Source: JBKHAJ01 sp964641125
GTDB lineage: Bacteria; Spirochaetota; Spirochaetia; SPDA01; CAZSGZ01
DNA: 9,014 nt
Direction: 5' to 3'
Assembly (NCBI GenBank): GCA_964641125.1
Contig: CAZXMO010000099.1
Span: forward strand, 1-9,014
In this document: piece by piece, positions 1-5,132 of the stretch
How positions within the stretch are numbered: the first letter of the stretch is position 1
Layout of the letters: the number at the start of each line of letters is the position of its first letter
Notes under the pieces: model-generated
Told to the model about the DNA's origin: nothing
Database searches by the model: none
Seen by the model: only the letters and a program-made list of their open reading frames with translations
Translations under genes and position numbers: made by a program

Positions 1-4
1 AAAG

Positions 5-76
5 TAGCCCCTAGGGGAATCGAACCCCTCTTTGAAGAATGAGAATCTCCTGTCCTAGCCGATAGACGAAGGGGCC
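5..76 (-). tRNA. tRNA-Glu (anticodon CUC)
   Basis: A complete 72-nt cloverleaf on the minus strand. The acceptor stem GGCCCCT pairs with AGGGGCT (a G-U pair at position 1-72), followed by discriminator A. The D arm is GTCT/GGAC. The anticodon stem GGAGA/TCTTC encloses the loop TTCTCAT, giving anticodon CTC, which reads GAG. The T arm is AGGGG-TTCGATT-CCCCT. No 3' CCA is encoded. It lies 10 nt downstream of tRNA-Gln and is probably co-transcribed with it. Confidence 0.96.
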
Positions 77-86
77 ACGGACCGAG

Positions 87-157
87 CTGTCCGGGGAGGA
101 CTCGAACCCCCACAACAAGAGCCAGAATCTTGCGTGCTACCATTACACAACCGGACA
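87..157 (-). tRNA. tRNA-Gln (anticodon CUG)
   Basis: A complete 71-nt cloverleaf on the minus strand. The acceptor stem TGTCCGG pairs with CCGGACA and is followed by discriminator G. The U1-A72 pair is typical of bacterial tRNA-Gln. The D arm is GTGT/GCAC. The anticodon stem CAAGA/TCTTG holds the loop TTCTGGC, giving anticodon CTG, which reads CAG. The T stem is GGGGG/CCTCC with one G-U pair. No CCA is encoded. It is the first gene of a Gln-Glu tRNA pair with a strong promoter directly upstream. Confidence 0.96.
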
Positions 158-181
158 TCGATACTCAAAAATTACGCATGT

Positions 182-210
182 ACTGTACTAAAAGTGATGT
201 TCTTTGTCAA
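182..210 (-). promoter_or_regulatory. Sigma-70 promoter of the tRNA-Gln/tRNA-Glu unit
   Basis: On the minus strand a perfect -35 box TTGACA (205-210) is followed by a 17-nt spacer and a -10 box TACAGT (182-187). The expected start is near 175, about 18 nt before tRNA-Gln. The promoter sits just after the apt stop codon, so the tRNAs do not depend on apt transcription. Confidence 0.8.
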
Positions 211-222
211 CAACGATAAAGG

Positions 223-756
223 TCATTCCGAATTGTATTGAATGAGGGTGTTTACCGGATAATCCTTCAATAGGGTTTGGTAGGGCAAAAACGGGAGTCC
301 CACCACTCCGAATATTCCCGCGACCCGTGCGCCGGCATCCTCGATGAGGCCGCAGGCGGCTTTCAGGGTCCCCCCGGTAGCTATAAGATCATCGACTATC
401 AGGACGTTCTGCCCGGGGTTGATGTCGTCGGTGTGGACGTGGATCTCGTCCTCGCCGTATTCGAGGGCGAAGCTCCTGCTCCGTGTCTTTCCGGGGAGCT
501 TTCCTTTCTTCCGCATCAGAATCAAGGGACACTTTACCCGCTCCGCGAAGGGTGCGCCGAAGATGAACCCGCGTGCCTCGATCGCGGCAACCGCATCGAT
601 TCTGCGATGGGCATATTGCTCGATCATCTTGTCGATACAGTACCCGAAGGCCTCGGGATCGAGAAGAATACTTGTTATATCATAGAAGAGTATTCCGGGT
701 TTCGGAAAATCAGGCACCTTCCGGATAACCTTATCGAGATCGAAATCTTTGGCCAT
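223..756 (-). CDS. apt: Adenine phosphoribosyltransferase
   Basis: A cytosolic purine-salvage enzyme that joins adenine and PRPP to make AMP and pyrophosphate. The 177-residue product has the usual length for the family. Visible motifs are FYDITSILLDP (24-34), EARGFIFGAPF (60-70), the flexible-loop segment RKKGKLPG (82-89), EYGEDEI (99-105) and the PRPP-binding loop VLIVDDLIATGGT (118-130). I chose the ATG at 754-756 because AAGGAG lies 7 nt upstream and the protein then begins MAKDFDL, as expected. The open frame continues upstream to about 828, but that extension overlaps the promoter and has no family character. It is divergent from the MinD/ParA-type gene and shares a promoter region with it. 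No terminator is evident after the stop codon, where the tRNA promoter begins. Confidence 0.96.
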   Translation of the reverse strand: MAKDFDLDKVIRKVPDFPKPGILFYDITSILLDPEAFGYCIDKMIEQYAHRRIDAVAAIEARGFIFGAPFAERVKCPLILMRKKGKLPGKTRSRSFALEYGEDEIHVHTDDINPGQNVLIVDDLIATGGTLKAACGLIEDAGARVAGIFGVVGLPFLPYQTLLKDYPVNTLIQYNSE

Positions 757-763
757 CACTCCA

Positions 764-769
764 CTCCTT
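764..769 (-). promoter_or_regulatory. Ribosome binding site that fixes the apt start
   Basis: AAGGAG on the minus strand, with a 7-nt spacer to the ATG at 754-756. It selects this start over the longer open frame reaching to 828. Confidence 0.75.
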
Positions 770-799
770 CCAAAAATACACAGGCAAAAATACCGTTGG

Positions 800-828
800 A
801 TAGTAGTACAGATCCGAGGATAAATCAA
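800..828 (-). promoter_or_regulatory. Predicted sigma-70 promoter of apt
   Basis: On the minus strand, -35 TTGATT (823-828), a 17-nt spacer and -10 TACTAT (800-805). Each box matches the consensus at four of six positions. The -35 box lies in the left arm of the 823-839 inverted repeat. The expected start near 793 gives a leader of roughly 37 nt that includes the AAGGAG site. Confidence 0.5.
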
Positions 829-839
829 CTCCGTTGATT
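823..839. repeat. 7-bp inverted repeat carrying both divergent -35 boxes
   Basis: AATCAAC (823-829) and GTTGATT (833-839) form a perfect inverted repeat with a 3-bp centre. Each arm supplies TTGATT as the -35 box of a promoter reading outward, apt to the left and the MinD/ParA-type ATPase to the right. Symmetry in divergent promoters often marks an operator, but no specific regulator can be named here. Confidence 0.7.
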
Positions 840-862
840 CTTTATCTCCATAGCTTTATAGT
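834..862 (+). promoter_or_regulatory. Predicted sigma-70 promoter of the MinD/ParA-family gene (leaderless)
   Basis: -35 TTGATT (834-839), a 17-nt spacer and -10 TATAGT (857-862, five of six matches). The expected transcription start is at 869-870, coinciding with the ATG at 870. No Shine-Dalgarno sequence lies before that ATG, which supports a leaderless message. Confidence 0.6.
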
Positions 863-869
863 GTCACCT

Positions 870-1847
870 ATGACGACCATCCTGCCGGTAGCAAGCGGAA
901 AAGGCGGCGTGGGGAAGAGCGCCTTTGTCGCGAATATCGGGGTGTCCCTGGCGAAACAGGGAAAGACCGTGCTGCTCATCGATCTCGACTTAGGCGGGTC
1001 CAACCTGCACACCTTTTTGGGGCTCTCCAACAAACACGACGGAATCGGGAACTACATCTATGAAAAGGATTCGAGCCTCGAGTCTTTGATCGTCCCCACC
1101 GGGATCGACCGGCTCTACTTCATTTCAGGGGACAGCCTTCTCCCGGGGACGGCGAATCTCCAATACTTCGTCAAGAAGAAAATCATAGGGGAGATGAAGA
1201 ACCTCATAGCCGATTTTATTATCCTCGACCTCGGCGCGGGGGCCTCATACAATACCATCGACTTTTTTTTGGTGACCTCCAAGGGTCTCTTGGTGACCAC
1301 CCCGGAGACGACATCCATCCTCAACGCCTATTCCTTTCTGAAATCTTCTCTTTACCGGTTGATCTATAGGAGTTATCCCCCCGATAGCGACGAACGGACC
1401 TGTGTCTACGATTTTATTACCGACCGCATCGAGGGGACCGACACCTCTTTCCGGACCCTTATCGAACGCTTAGGAGAGATCAAACCCGAATCGGGGGAAA
1501 CCGCCGAACGGCAGCTCCGCGGCCTCTTTCCCCGGGTGGTTCTTAATATGGGAAGGAGCAGCCAGGACATCGCCTTGGGATCGAAACTGCGGGAAATCGT
1601 GTGGAAGAATCTCGGGCTCTCCATGGAGTACATCGGATTCATCGGCTACGACGAGATAATCAGGAAGTCGATCTTCGAGCGGACCCCCACTCTGATGGGA
1701 CATCCCGACTCCCCCTTTGCCGAGGCCGTCGACCGGATAGGGCGAAAGCTCATCACCATGCCTTCACCCAAGCATCCCGCCCTCTTCGAAGCGGACGAGG
1801 ACTTAAAAGAACTCGCCGAGGAGTCCTCACTCACAGATTTGGTCTAA
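870..1847 (+). CDS. MinD/ParA/FlhG-family P-loop ATPase
   Basis: A predicted cytosolic deviant-Walker ATPase of the MinD/ParA/FlhG group (325 aa). These proteins usually dimerise on ATP and act in positioning or partitioning, some of them at the membrane or flagellar pole. Residues 10-17 are the deviant Walker A GKGGVGKS with signature lysine K11. LLIDLDLGG (35-43) is the switch I region, FIILDLGAG (116-124) is Walker B, and TTPE (143-146) is a conserved core motif. The region after about 185 diverges from MinD and is not recognised, so the precise role is unknown. I chose ATG 870 because it gives the family-typical MTTILPVASGKGGVGKS and sits at the predicted transcription start. GTG 861 and TTG 834 are in frame but would lie within the promoter. 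The last codon is 5 nt from the convergent tsaD stop. An Mrp-type scaffold is a less likely alternative, since I see no CxxC motif. Confidence 0.88.
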   Translation: MTTILPVASGKGGVGKSAFVANIGVSLAKQGKTVLLIDLDLGGSNLHTFLGLSNKHDGIGNYIYEKDSSLESLIVPTGIDRLYFISGDSLLPGTANLQYFVKKKIIGEMKNLIADFIILDLGAGASYNTIDFFLVTSKGLLVTTPETTSILNAYSFLKSSLYRLIYRSYPPDSDERTCVYDFITDRIEGTDTSFRTLIERLGEIKPESGETAERQLRGLFPRVVLNMGRSSQDIALGSKLREIVWKNLGLSMEYIGFIGYDEIIRKSIFERTPTLMGHPDSPFAEAVDRIGRKLITMPSPKHPALFEADEDLKELAEESSLTDLV

Positions 1848-1852
1848 GCTTC

Positions 1853-2866
1853 TTATGGATAGCTGTGCCGGAAGACGGGGACCCTCGCGTTGGCGTTCAA
1901 ATCCAGATCCGAGGTTAATCCGTCTTTCAGGTAGTGATATCCGATCCCCGCGATCATAGCCCCGTTGTCGGAGCATAATTCCGGGGAGGGAAAAACCGCC
2001 CGAATTTCCTCAAGGCCGCCGAGCTCCCGCCGGAGGAGGGTGTTCGCCGCAACTCCTCCCCCTGCCACGAGAGTGGTCAATCCTGTATCCTCGAGAAGCC
2101 GCTTTACCCTCGAGGTAAGCATGGAAACGGCGGCCCGCCTGAAGGATGCAGCTATGTTTTCTTTATTCTTCTCCGATTTACCGTCCCAGAATTGGTCTGC
2201 CTGGGTGATAACCGCGGTTTTCAGTCCCGAATAGGAAACGTCGTAGCGGTGATCTCCCTTGTGCAGAGACGGGAAAGGGAAGTCGAAGGCGTAGGGGTTC
2301 CCCACCTCCGCAAGCCGGTCGATGACCACCCCGCCGGGGTACCCGAGTTCATAATATTTGGCCACCTTATCGAAGGCCTCTCCGCAGGCGTCGTCTATGG
2401 TCGTCCCGTAGACGGTGAAATCGTCGTAGCCCTCGACCACACCCAAGATGGTGTGCCCCCCCGAAACGAGGAGTGCCGCGTAGGGATACTCGAGGTCGGA
2501 TTCGAGGAAAGGAGCATAGAGATGAGCCTTGATGTGGTCTATTCCCACAAAGGGGACGCCTAAGGAATAGGCGAATCCTTTGGCAAAGGCCACCCCGACG
2601 AGGAGGCTTCCCACCAGACCGGGGCGGGAGGTAACCGCGACCCCGTCTATATCATCCGCGGATACATCCGCTTCCTCGAGGGCCCGGTCGGACACATCCC
2701 ACACCCATTCGGTATGGGTCCGCGAGGCGATCTCCGGAACCACGCCGTTGTATTCCCGGTGGATCTCTATCTGCGTCGCGACGACATTGGAGAGAATTCT
2801 CCTGCCGTCCTCCACGACGGCCGCGGAGCACTCGTCACAGGATGTCTCGATTCCCAAGACCTTCAT
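1853..2866 (-). CDS. tsaD: tRNA N6-threonylcarbamoyladenosine transferase TsaD
   Basis: Transfers the threonylcarbamoyl group from threonylcarbamoyl-AMP to A37 of tRNAs that read ANN codons. It acts in the cytosol with TsaB and TsaE. The 337 residues match the usual length. The ASKHA fold is visible as IETSCDECSAAV (6-17), the metal-binding pair H111-x3-H115 in DHIKAHLYAP, LLVSGGHT (132-139), DDACGEAFDKVAKYY (158-172), VAGGGVAAN (267-275) and the C-terminal SDNGAMIAGIGY (299-310). I chose ATG 2864-2866 because it gives MKVLGIETSCD. The open frame upstream is only the shadow of the preceding gene. The start overlaps the stop of the deacetylase gene by one base (TGATG) and has only a weak Shine-Dalgarno sequence, so translational coupling is likely. 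It was formerly called gcp. Confidence 0.97.
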   Translation of the reverse strand: MKVLGIETSCDECSAAVVEDGRRILSNVVATQIEIHREYNGVVPEIASRTHTEWVWDVSDRALEEADVSADDIDGVAVTSRPGLVGSLLVGVAFAKGFAYSLGVPFVGIDHIKAHLYAPFLESDLEYPYAALLVSGGHTILGVVEGYDDFTVYGTTIDDACGEAFDKVAKYYELGYPGGVVIDRLAEVGNPYAFDFPFPSLHKGDHRYDVSYSGLKTAVITQADQFWDGKSEKNKENIAASFRRAAVSMLTSRVKRLLEDTGLTTLVAGGGVAANTLLRRELGGLEEIRAVFPSPELCSDNGAMIAGIGYHYLKDGLTSDLDLNANARVPVFRHSYP

Positions 2867-3765
2867 CAGTCTTCGAGCCCCGTCAAGCGCGAGATCTCTT
2901 CGAGCTCGAACCCCTCTTCCACGAGCTCCGGATAGAGATCCATAAGGGTCTGCGCGAGGTCCGCGGCCCATACGTGCCCGATAAGGACCGCATGTCCCTT
3001 CTTTTCAGCGGTGGTCTTCGCGTCTTCCACCGCCTTGGTATAGTATTCGATATTTTGCTGATTATCCAAAAATATATCCCGCCTGTAGGTTGTAATGTCC
3101 ATCTCCGCCGCGATTCGCCCGACCGCGGAATCGGAGGTGGTGTAGCTGTCCACAAAGGCTATCCCCTTGCTGTCGAGAATCTCGAGGATAGAACGCACCG
3201 TGGAATCCCGGGAGGTAACCTTCGATCCCATGTGATTGTTTACGACCCTTGCTCCCTTCACCTGCTCGAGGTTCTTCTCGAGAATCGCCGCGACTTCCTC
3301 CGGATCCATCTCTGCATAGATAGCCTCCGGCCCCGGATCCTCTCCGCCCACAGGTTCCATCGGCTGATGGAGCATGAGACCTTTTTTGCTCTCTCTAATC
3401 AGCTCGATCGCCTCGTCCGTGTAGGGCAGTCCCGGGAGGATCGCAAAGGTGATGGGGCCGGGAAACTCGAGGAACGGCATAAGCTGATGAATGTTGTTTC
3501 CCACATCATCGATTATGATATACAGGGTCCCCCGCGCCTTCGGCCGGACCGTCGGTCGGATCGCCGCTGCGGCCGCGACGGTCTCTTCAGCTGTACCGCC
3601 GAGATTTTCTTGGGCCTTTTCGTCTCGGATACCGGCCCCCGGTTCGCTTTCCGCGGCTTTTCTCGGAAGAAAAGCGAGGGTTATCCCCAAGGCGAGGGTT
3701 AAAATTCCGGCAATGCCGACGGCCGCAAGAATTCTCCGTCCCCGCTTGCTCCTTTGTTTCGCCAC
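2866..3765 (-). CDS. Membrane-anchored divergent polysaccharide deacetylase (DUF610/YibQ family)
   Basis: A predicted envelope protein of the divergent polysaccharide deacetylase family. The natural substrate is not established for most members. The 299 residues begin with a basic tail (RSKRGRR, 5-11) and one hydrophobic segment (about 12-33), then a low-complexity linker to about 75 and the NodB-like domain. Catalytic-type motifs are IIIDDVGNN (83-91), LHQPMEP (132-138), NNHMGSKVT (176-184), FVDSYTTSDS (204-213) and AVLIGH (259-264). The domain probably faces the periplasm. The start is GTG 3763-3765. An in-frame TAA lies eight codons upstream and no other start codon intervenes, so GTG is effectively the only choice. 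No Shine-Dalgarno sequence is present. A promoter places the expected transcription start at this GTG. It overlaps tsaD by one base. Confidence 0.88.
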   Translation of the reverse strand: MAKQRSKRGRRILAAVGIAGILTLALGITLAFLPRKAAESEPGAGIRDEKAQENLGGTAEETVAAAAAIRPTVRPKARGTLYIIIDDVGNNIHQLMPFLEFPGPITFAILPGLPYTDEAIELIRESKKGLMLHQPMEPVGGEDPGPEAIYAEMDPEEVAAILEKNLEQVKGARVVNNHMGSKVTSRDSTVRSILEILDSKGIAFVDSYTTSDSAVGRIAAEMDITTYRRDIFLDNQQNIEYYTKAVEDAKTTAEKKGHAVLIGHVWAADLAQTLMDLYPELVEEGFELEEISRLTGLED

Positions 3766-3771
3766 TAAGCC

Positions 3772-3800
3772 ACTGTAAAAGGGATTGGATTATTCGTCAA
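3772..3800 (-). promoter_or_regulatory. Predicted sigma-70 promoter of the deacetylase-tsaD operon (leaderless)
   Basis: On the minus strand, -35 TTGACG (3795-3800, five of six), a 17-nt spacer and -10 TACAGT (3772-3777), the same -10 as the tRNA-Gln promoter. Exactly six bases separate the -10 box from the GTG start, so the expected +1 is the G of GTG. The promoter lies between the sigma-factor stop and the deacetylase start and would keep tsaD expressed independently of the sigma gene. Confidence 0.65.
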
Positions 3801-3808
3801 GCGAGGGA

Positions 3809-4651
3809 TTAGTTGTAGACGTAATCCTCTACCTCGCTTCTATGATCTTTGAGCTTATTTAAGGCACGCTTCTCGATCTGCCTGACCGTCTCGGGAGAGA
3901 GGCCCAACTTTTCGCCGATCCGTTTCAGGGTATACTTCTGATTTCCATAGAAAGAGAAGCGATACATGAGTATCTGCCTCTCCCGCTCGAGAAGGTGCTC
4001 CAGAATTTTCAAGGTATCCTGATGAAGGCTCTTCTTCAGAAGCTCGTCTTCAGGAAAGTAACTGTAGTCCTCGCACAGATCGAGAAGGGTCCCCGATTCA
4101 TCGCTGGTCTCCAGGTCCAGGGAGACTATGGAGTGGGCTGCGTTCAGGAGAGAGGAAACGTCGTCCTCGTGCATGCCCAGCTCATCCGCTACTTCCCGCA
4201 GCGAGGGCTTCCGCATGAACCTCTGCGAGAGGGTATTGAAGGTTTTTTGAATCTTCTTGAGAGTCTCTTCCTTTCTGTGGGGCAGCCGGATAGACCGCTT
4301 TTTATTGGAAAGGGACCTCACGATCGACTGTTTTATCCACCATGCCGCATAGGTGGAGAAGCGGACGTTCTTTCTATAGTCGAACTTCTCCGCGGCCTTT
4401 ATGAGCCCGAGGTTTCCCTCCTGAATCAGATCTAAGAGTTGGACCGCGCCGGTCATGTAGGATTTTGCTATCTTGACCACGAGCCGCAGGTTGGCTTCGA
4501 TGAGCTTCTGTTTGGCGAGCTCGTTACCCTTTTGAATTTGCTTCGACAGTTCCTGCTCCTCCTCGAAGCTCAACAGGGGAATCTTCTTTATCTGATTGAA
4601 ATAGGCCTGGAGGTTGTCCTCCGTAAATTTATTCTTCGTTTTTCGTGCCAT
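3809..4651 (-). CDS. rpoS: RpoS-like sigma-70-family RNA polymerase sigma factor
   Basis: A 280-residue sigma factor that would direct core RNA polymerase to an alternative promoter set. Region 1.2 is about 10-42 (LQAYFNQIKKIPLLSFEEE), region 2 about 45-115 with DLIQEGNLGLIKAAEKFDY (74-92) and the DNA-melting segment FSTYAAWWIKQSI (98-110), region 3 about 125-200, and region 4 about 205-272 with the helix-turn-helix YTLKRIGEKLGLSPETVRQIEKR (240-262). The absence of the long region 1.1 and non-conserved insert of RpoD indicates a group 2 factor. The RpoS label rests on gene order (downstream of flgF-G-A-I, as in Borrelia) and on a sigma-54 promoter. The protein alone cannot exclude another group 2 factor. 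The ATG at 4649-4651 has GGAGG at 4660-4664 with an 8-nt spacer. It is followed 43 nt later by the deacetylase gene, which has its own promoter. Confidence 0.85.
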   Translation of the reverse strand: MARKTKNKFTEDNLQAYFNQIKKIPLLSFEEEQELSKQIQKGNELAKQKLIEANLRLVVKIAKSYMTGAVQLLDLIQEGNLGLIKAAEKFDYRKNVRFSTYAAWWIKQSIVRSLSNKKRSIRLPHRKEETLKKIQKTFNTLSQRFMRKPSLREVADELGMHEDDVSSLLNAAHSIVSLDLETSDESGTLLDLCEDYSYFPEDELLKKSLHQDTLKILEHLLERERQILMYRFSFYGNQKYTLKRIGEKLGLSPETVRQIEKRALNKLKDHRSEVEDYVYN

Positions 4652-4674
4652 TTCTCCATCCTCCCGGTTAATAT

Positions 4675-4691
4675 AGCAAGGAGGATGCCAA
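4675..4691 (-). promoter_or_regulatory. Sigma-54 (RpoN) -24/-12 promoter of the RpoS-like gene
   Basis: The minus strand reads TTGGCAT-CCTCC-TTGCT. It agrees with the TTGGCAC-N5-TTGCT/A consensus at every element base except one (T for C), and the GG and GC doublets are exactly 12 bp apart. The expected start is near 4664, about 13 nt before the ATG, and the GGAGG site is retained at the very 5' end of the message. A sigma-70-type -10 hexamer TATATT (4670-4675) overlaps it but has no matching -35 box. Confidence 0.8.
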
Positions 4692-4706
4692 GAAGAAATT
4701 TTGGAA

Positions 4707-4720
4707 GATTTATGGATTTA
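4707..4720. repeat. Short direct repeat upstream of the sigma-54 promoter
   Basis: GATTTA occurs at 4707-4712 and 4715-4720, with an 8-bp period, just upstream of the -24 element in AT-rich DNA. On the minus strand it reads TAAATC twice. It could be a protein-binding site or simply AT-rich sequence. Confidence 0.3.
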
Positions 4721-4754
4721 ATTGCTTGTCCAGTAATGAATTATAATATTTCCC

Positions 4755-4796
4755 GTTGCAGAGAGAGCTGCGGAAGGACTCAAAAGTTGCACTTTT
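4755..4796. promoter_or_regulatory. Candidate upstream activator sites for the sigma-54 promoter
   Basis: GTTGCA occurs at 4755-4760 and 4786-4791, 31 bp apart, which is close to three helical turns. The distal copy lies within the inverted repeat AAAAGT-TGC-ACTTTT (4782-4796). The centres are about 93 and 124 bp upstream of the predicted start, the usual range for enhancer-binding activators. The rest of the 157-bp gap between flgJ and the sigma gene is AT-rich, with no gene and no clear terminator. Confidence 0.35.
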
Positions 4797-4808
4797 TCAT
4801 ACAAATGC

Positions 4809-5123
4809 CTAGAGAGAGGTATATTTTTTTGTCAGTTGCCGCTGCATCATCTCGGCAATACCGAGGTCCGCGGACCGGGCCATGAGCTTCGAGTACTCGT
4901 CGTAGAGCATATCTTCGAAAACATCCTCCGCCATACCCCCGTCCATCATACCCGATTCGGGAACGGTTTTGCGCATCGAATCGAGCATCTGCTTGATGAA
5001 CAAGGCTTCGAAATCGAGGCAGGCCTCCTCGAGGGCCGCTTGATCGGAGGATTTGAGATCCGCCTCGTTTTGCCGGCGGGATAAATTCTGGTACTGGTGA
5101 AGTCCTATATCGGTTATGTTCAT
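4809..5123 (-). CDS. flgJ: Single-domain flagellar rod-binding/capping protein FlgJ
   Basis: A 104-residue protein matching the N-terminal rod-binding half of enterobacterial FlgJ. The family block is FEALFIKQMLDSMRKTVPES (38-57), then EDVFEDMLYDEYSKLMA (66-82) and LGIAEMMQRQL (87-97). The C-terminal muramidase half is absent, so peptidoglycan opening would need a separate enzyme. Short FlgJ is common outside the gamma- and beta-proteobacteria. It probably scaffolds rod assembly in the periplasm. The ATG at 5121-5123 has AGGAG (5130-5134) with a 6-nt spacer, and that site overlaps the flgI stop codon nine bases upstream. It is the last flagellar gene here. Confidence 0.9.
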   Translation of the reverse strand: MNITDIGLHQYQNLSRRQNEADLKSSDQAALEEACLDFEALFIKQMLDSMRKTVPESGMMDGGMAEDVFEDMLYDEYSKLMARSADLGIAEMMQRQLTKKYTSL

Positions 5124-5132
5124 ATCTCTCTC

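Noticed and set aside
277..837. Plus-strand open frames opposite apt
   Set aside because: They are shadows of the apt coding frame, with no promoter, ribosome binding site or family resemblance.
834..869. Upstream TTG (834) or GTG (861) starts for the MinD/ParA-type ATPase
   Set aside because: They fall inside the predicted promoter, lack a Shine-Dalgarno sequence and add residues not typical before the Walker A motif.
1848..1852. A bidirectional terminator between the convergent ATPase and tsaD genes
   Set aside because: Only five bases separate the stops, and I see no stem-loop with a T run in the flanking coding sequence.
2842..3702. A 286-codon open frame on the plus strand opposite the deacetylase gene
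   Set aside because: It has no recognisable motif, lies wholly opposite a clear family protein and overlaps the tsaD start. Long antisense frames are expected from the codon bias here.
4740..4747. Perfect TATAAT hexamers on both strands in the flgJ-sigma gap
   Set aside because: Neither strand has a -35 box at a suitable distance, and the plus-strand copy leads to no gene. They are probably a by-product of AT-rich sequence.
4758..4796. Hairpins after flgJ (GCAG/CTGC and AAAAGT/ACTTTT) as a rho-independent terminator
   Set aside because: The stems are short or AT-only, and on the minus strand no run of T follows. They fit better as a protein site or chance.
4439..4885. A 148-codon plus-strand frame covering the sigma-gene start and the intergenic gap
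   Set aside because: It crosses the sigma-54 promoter region and the flgJ end, and its first half is the antisense of conserved sigma sequence.
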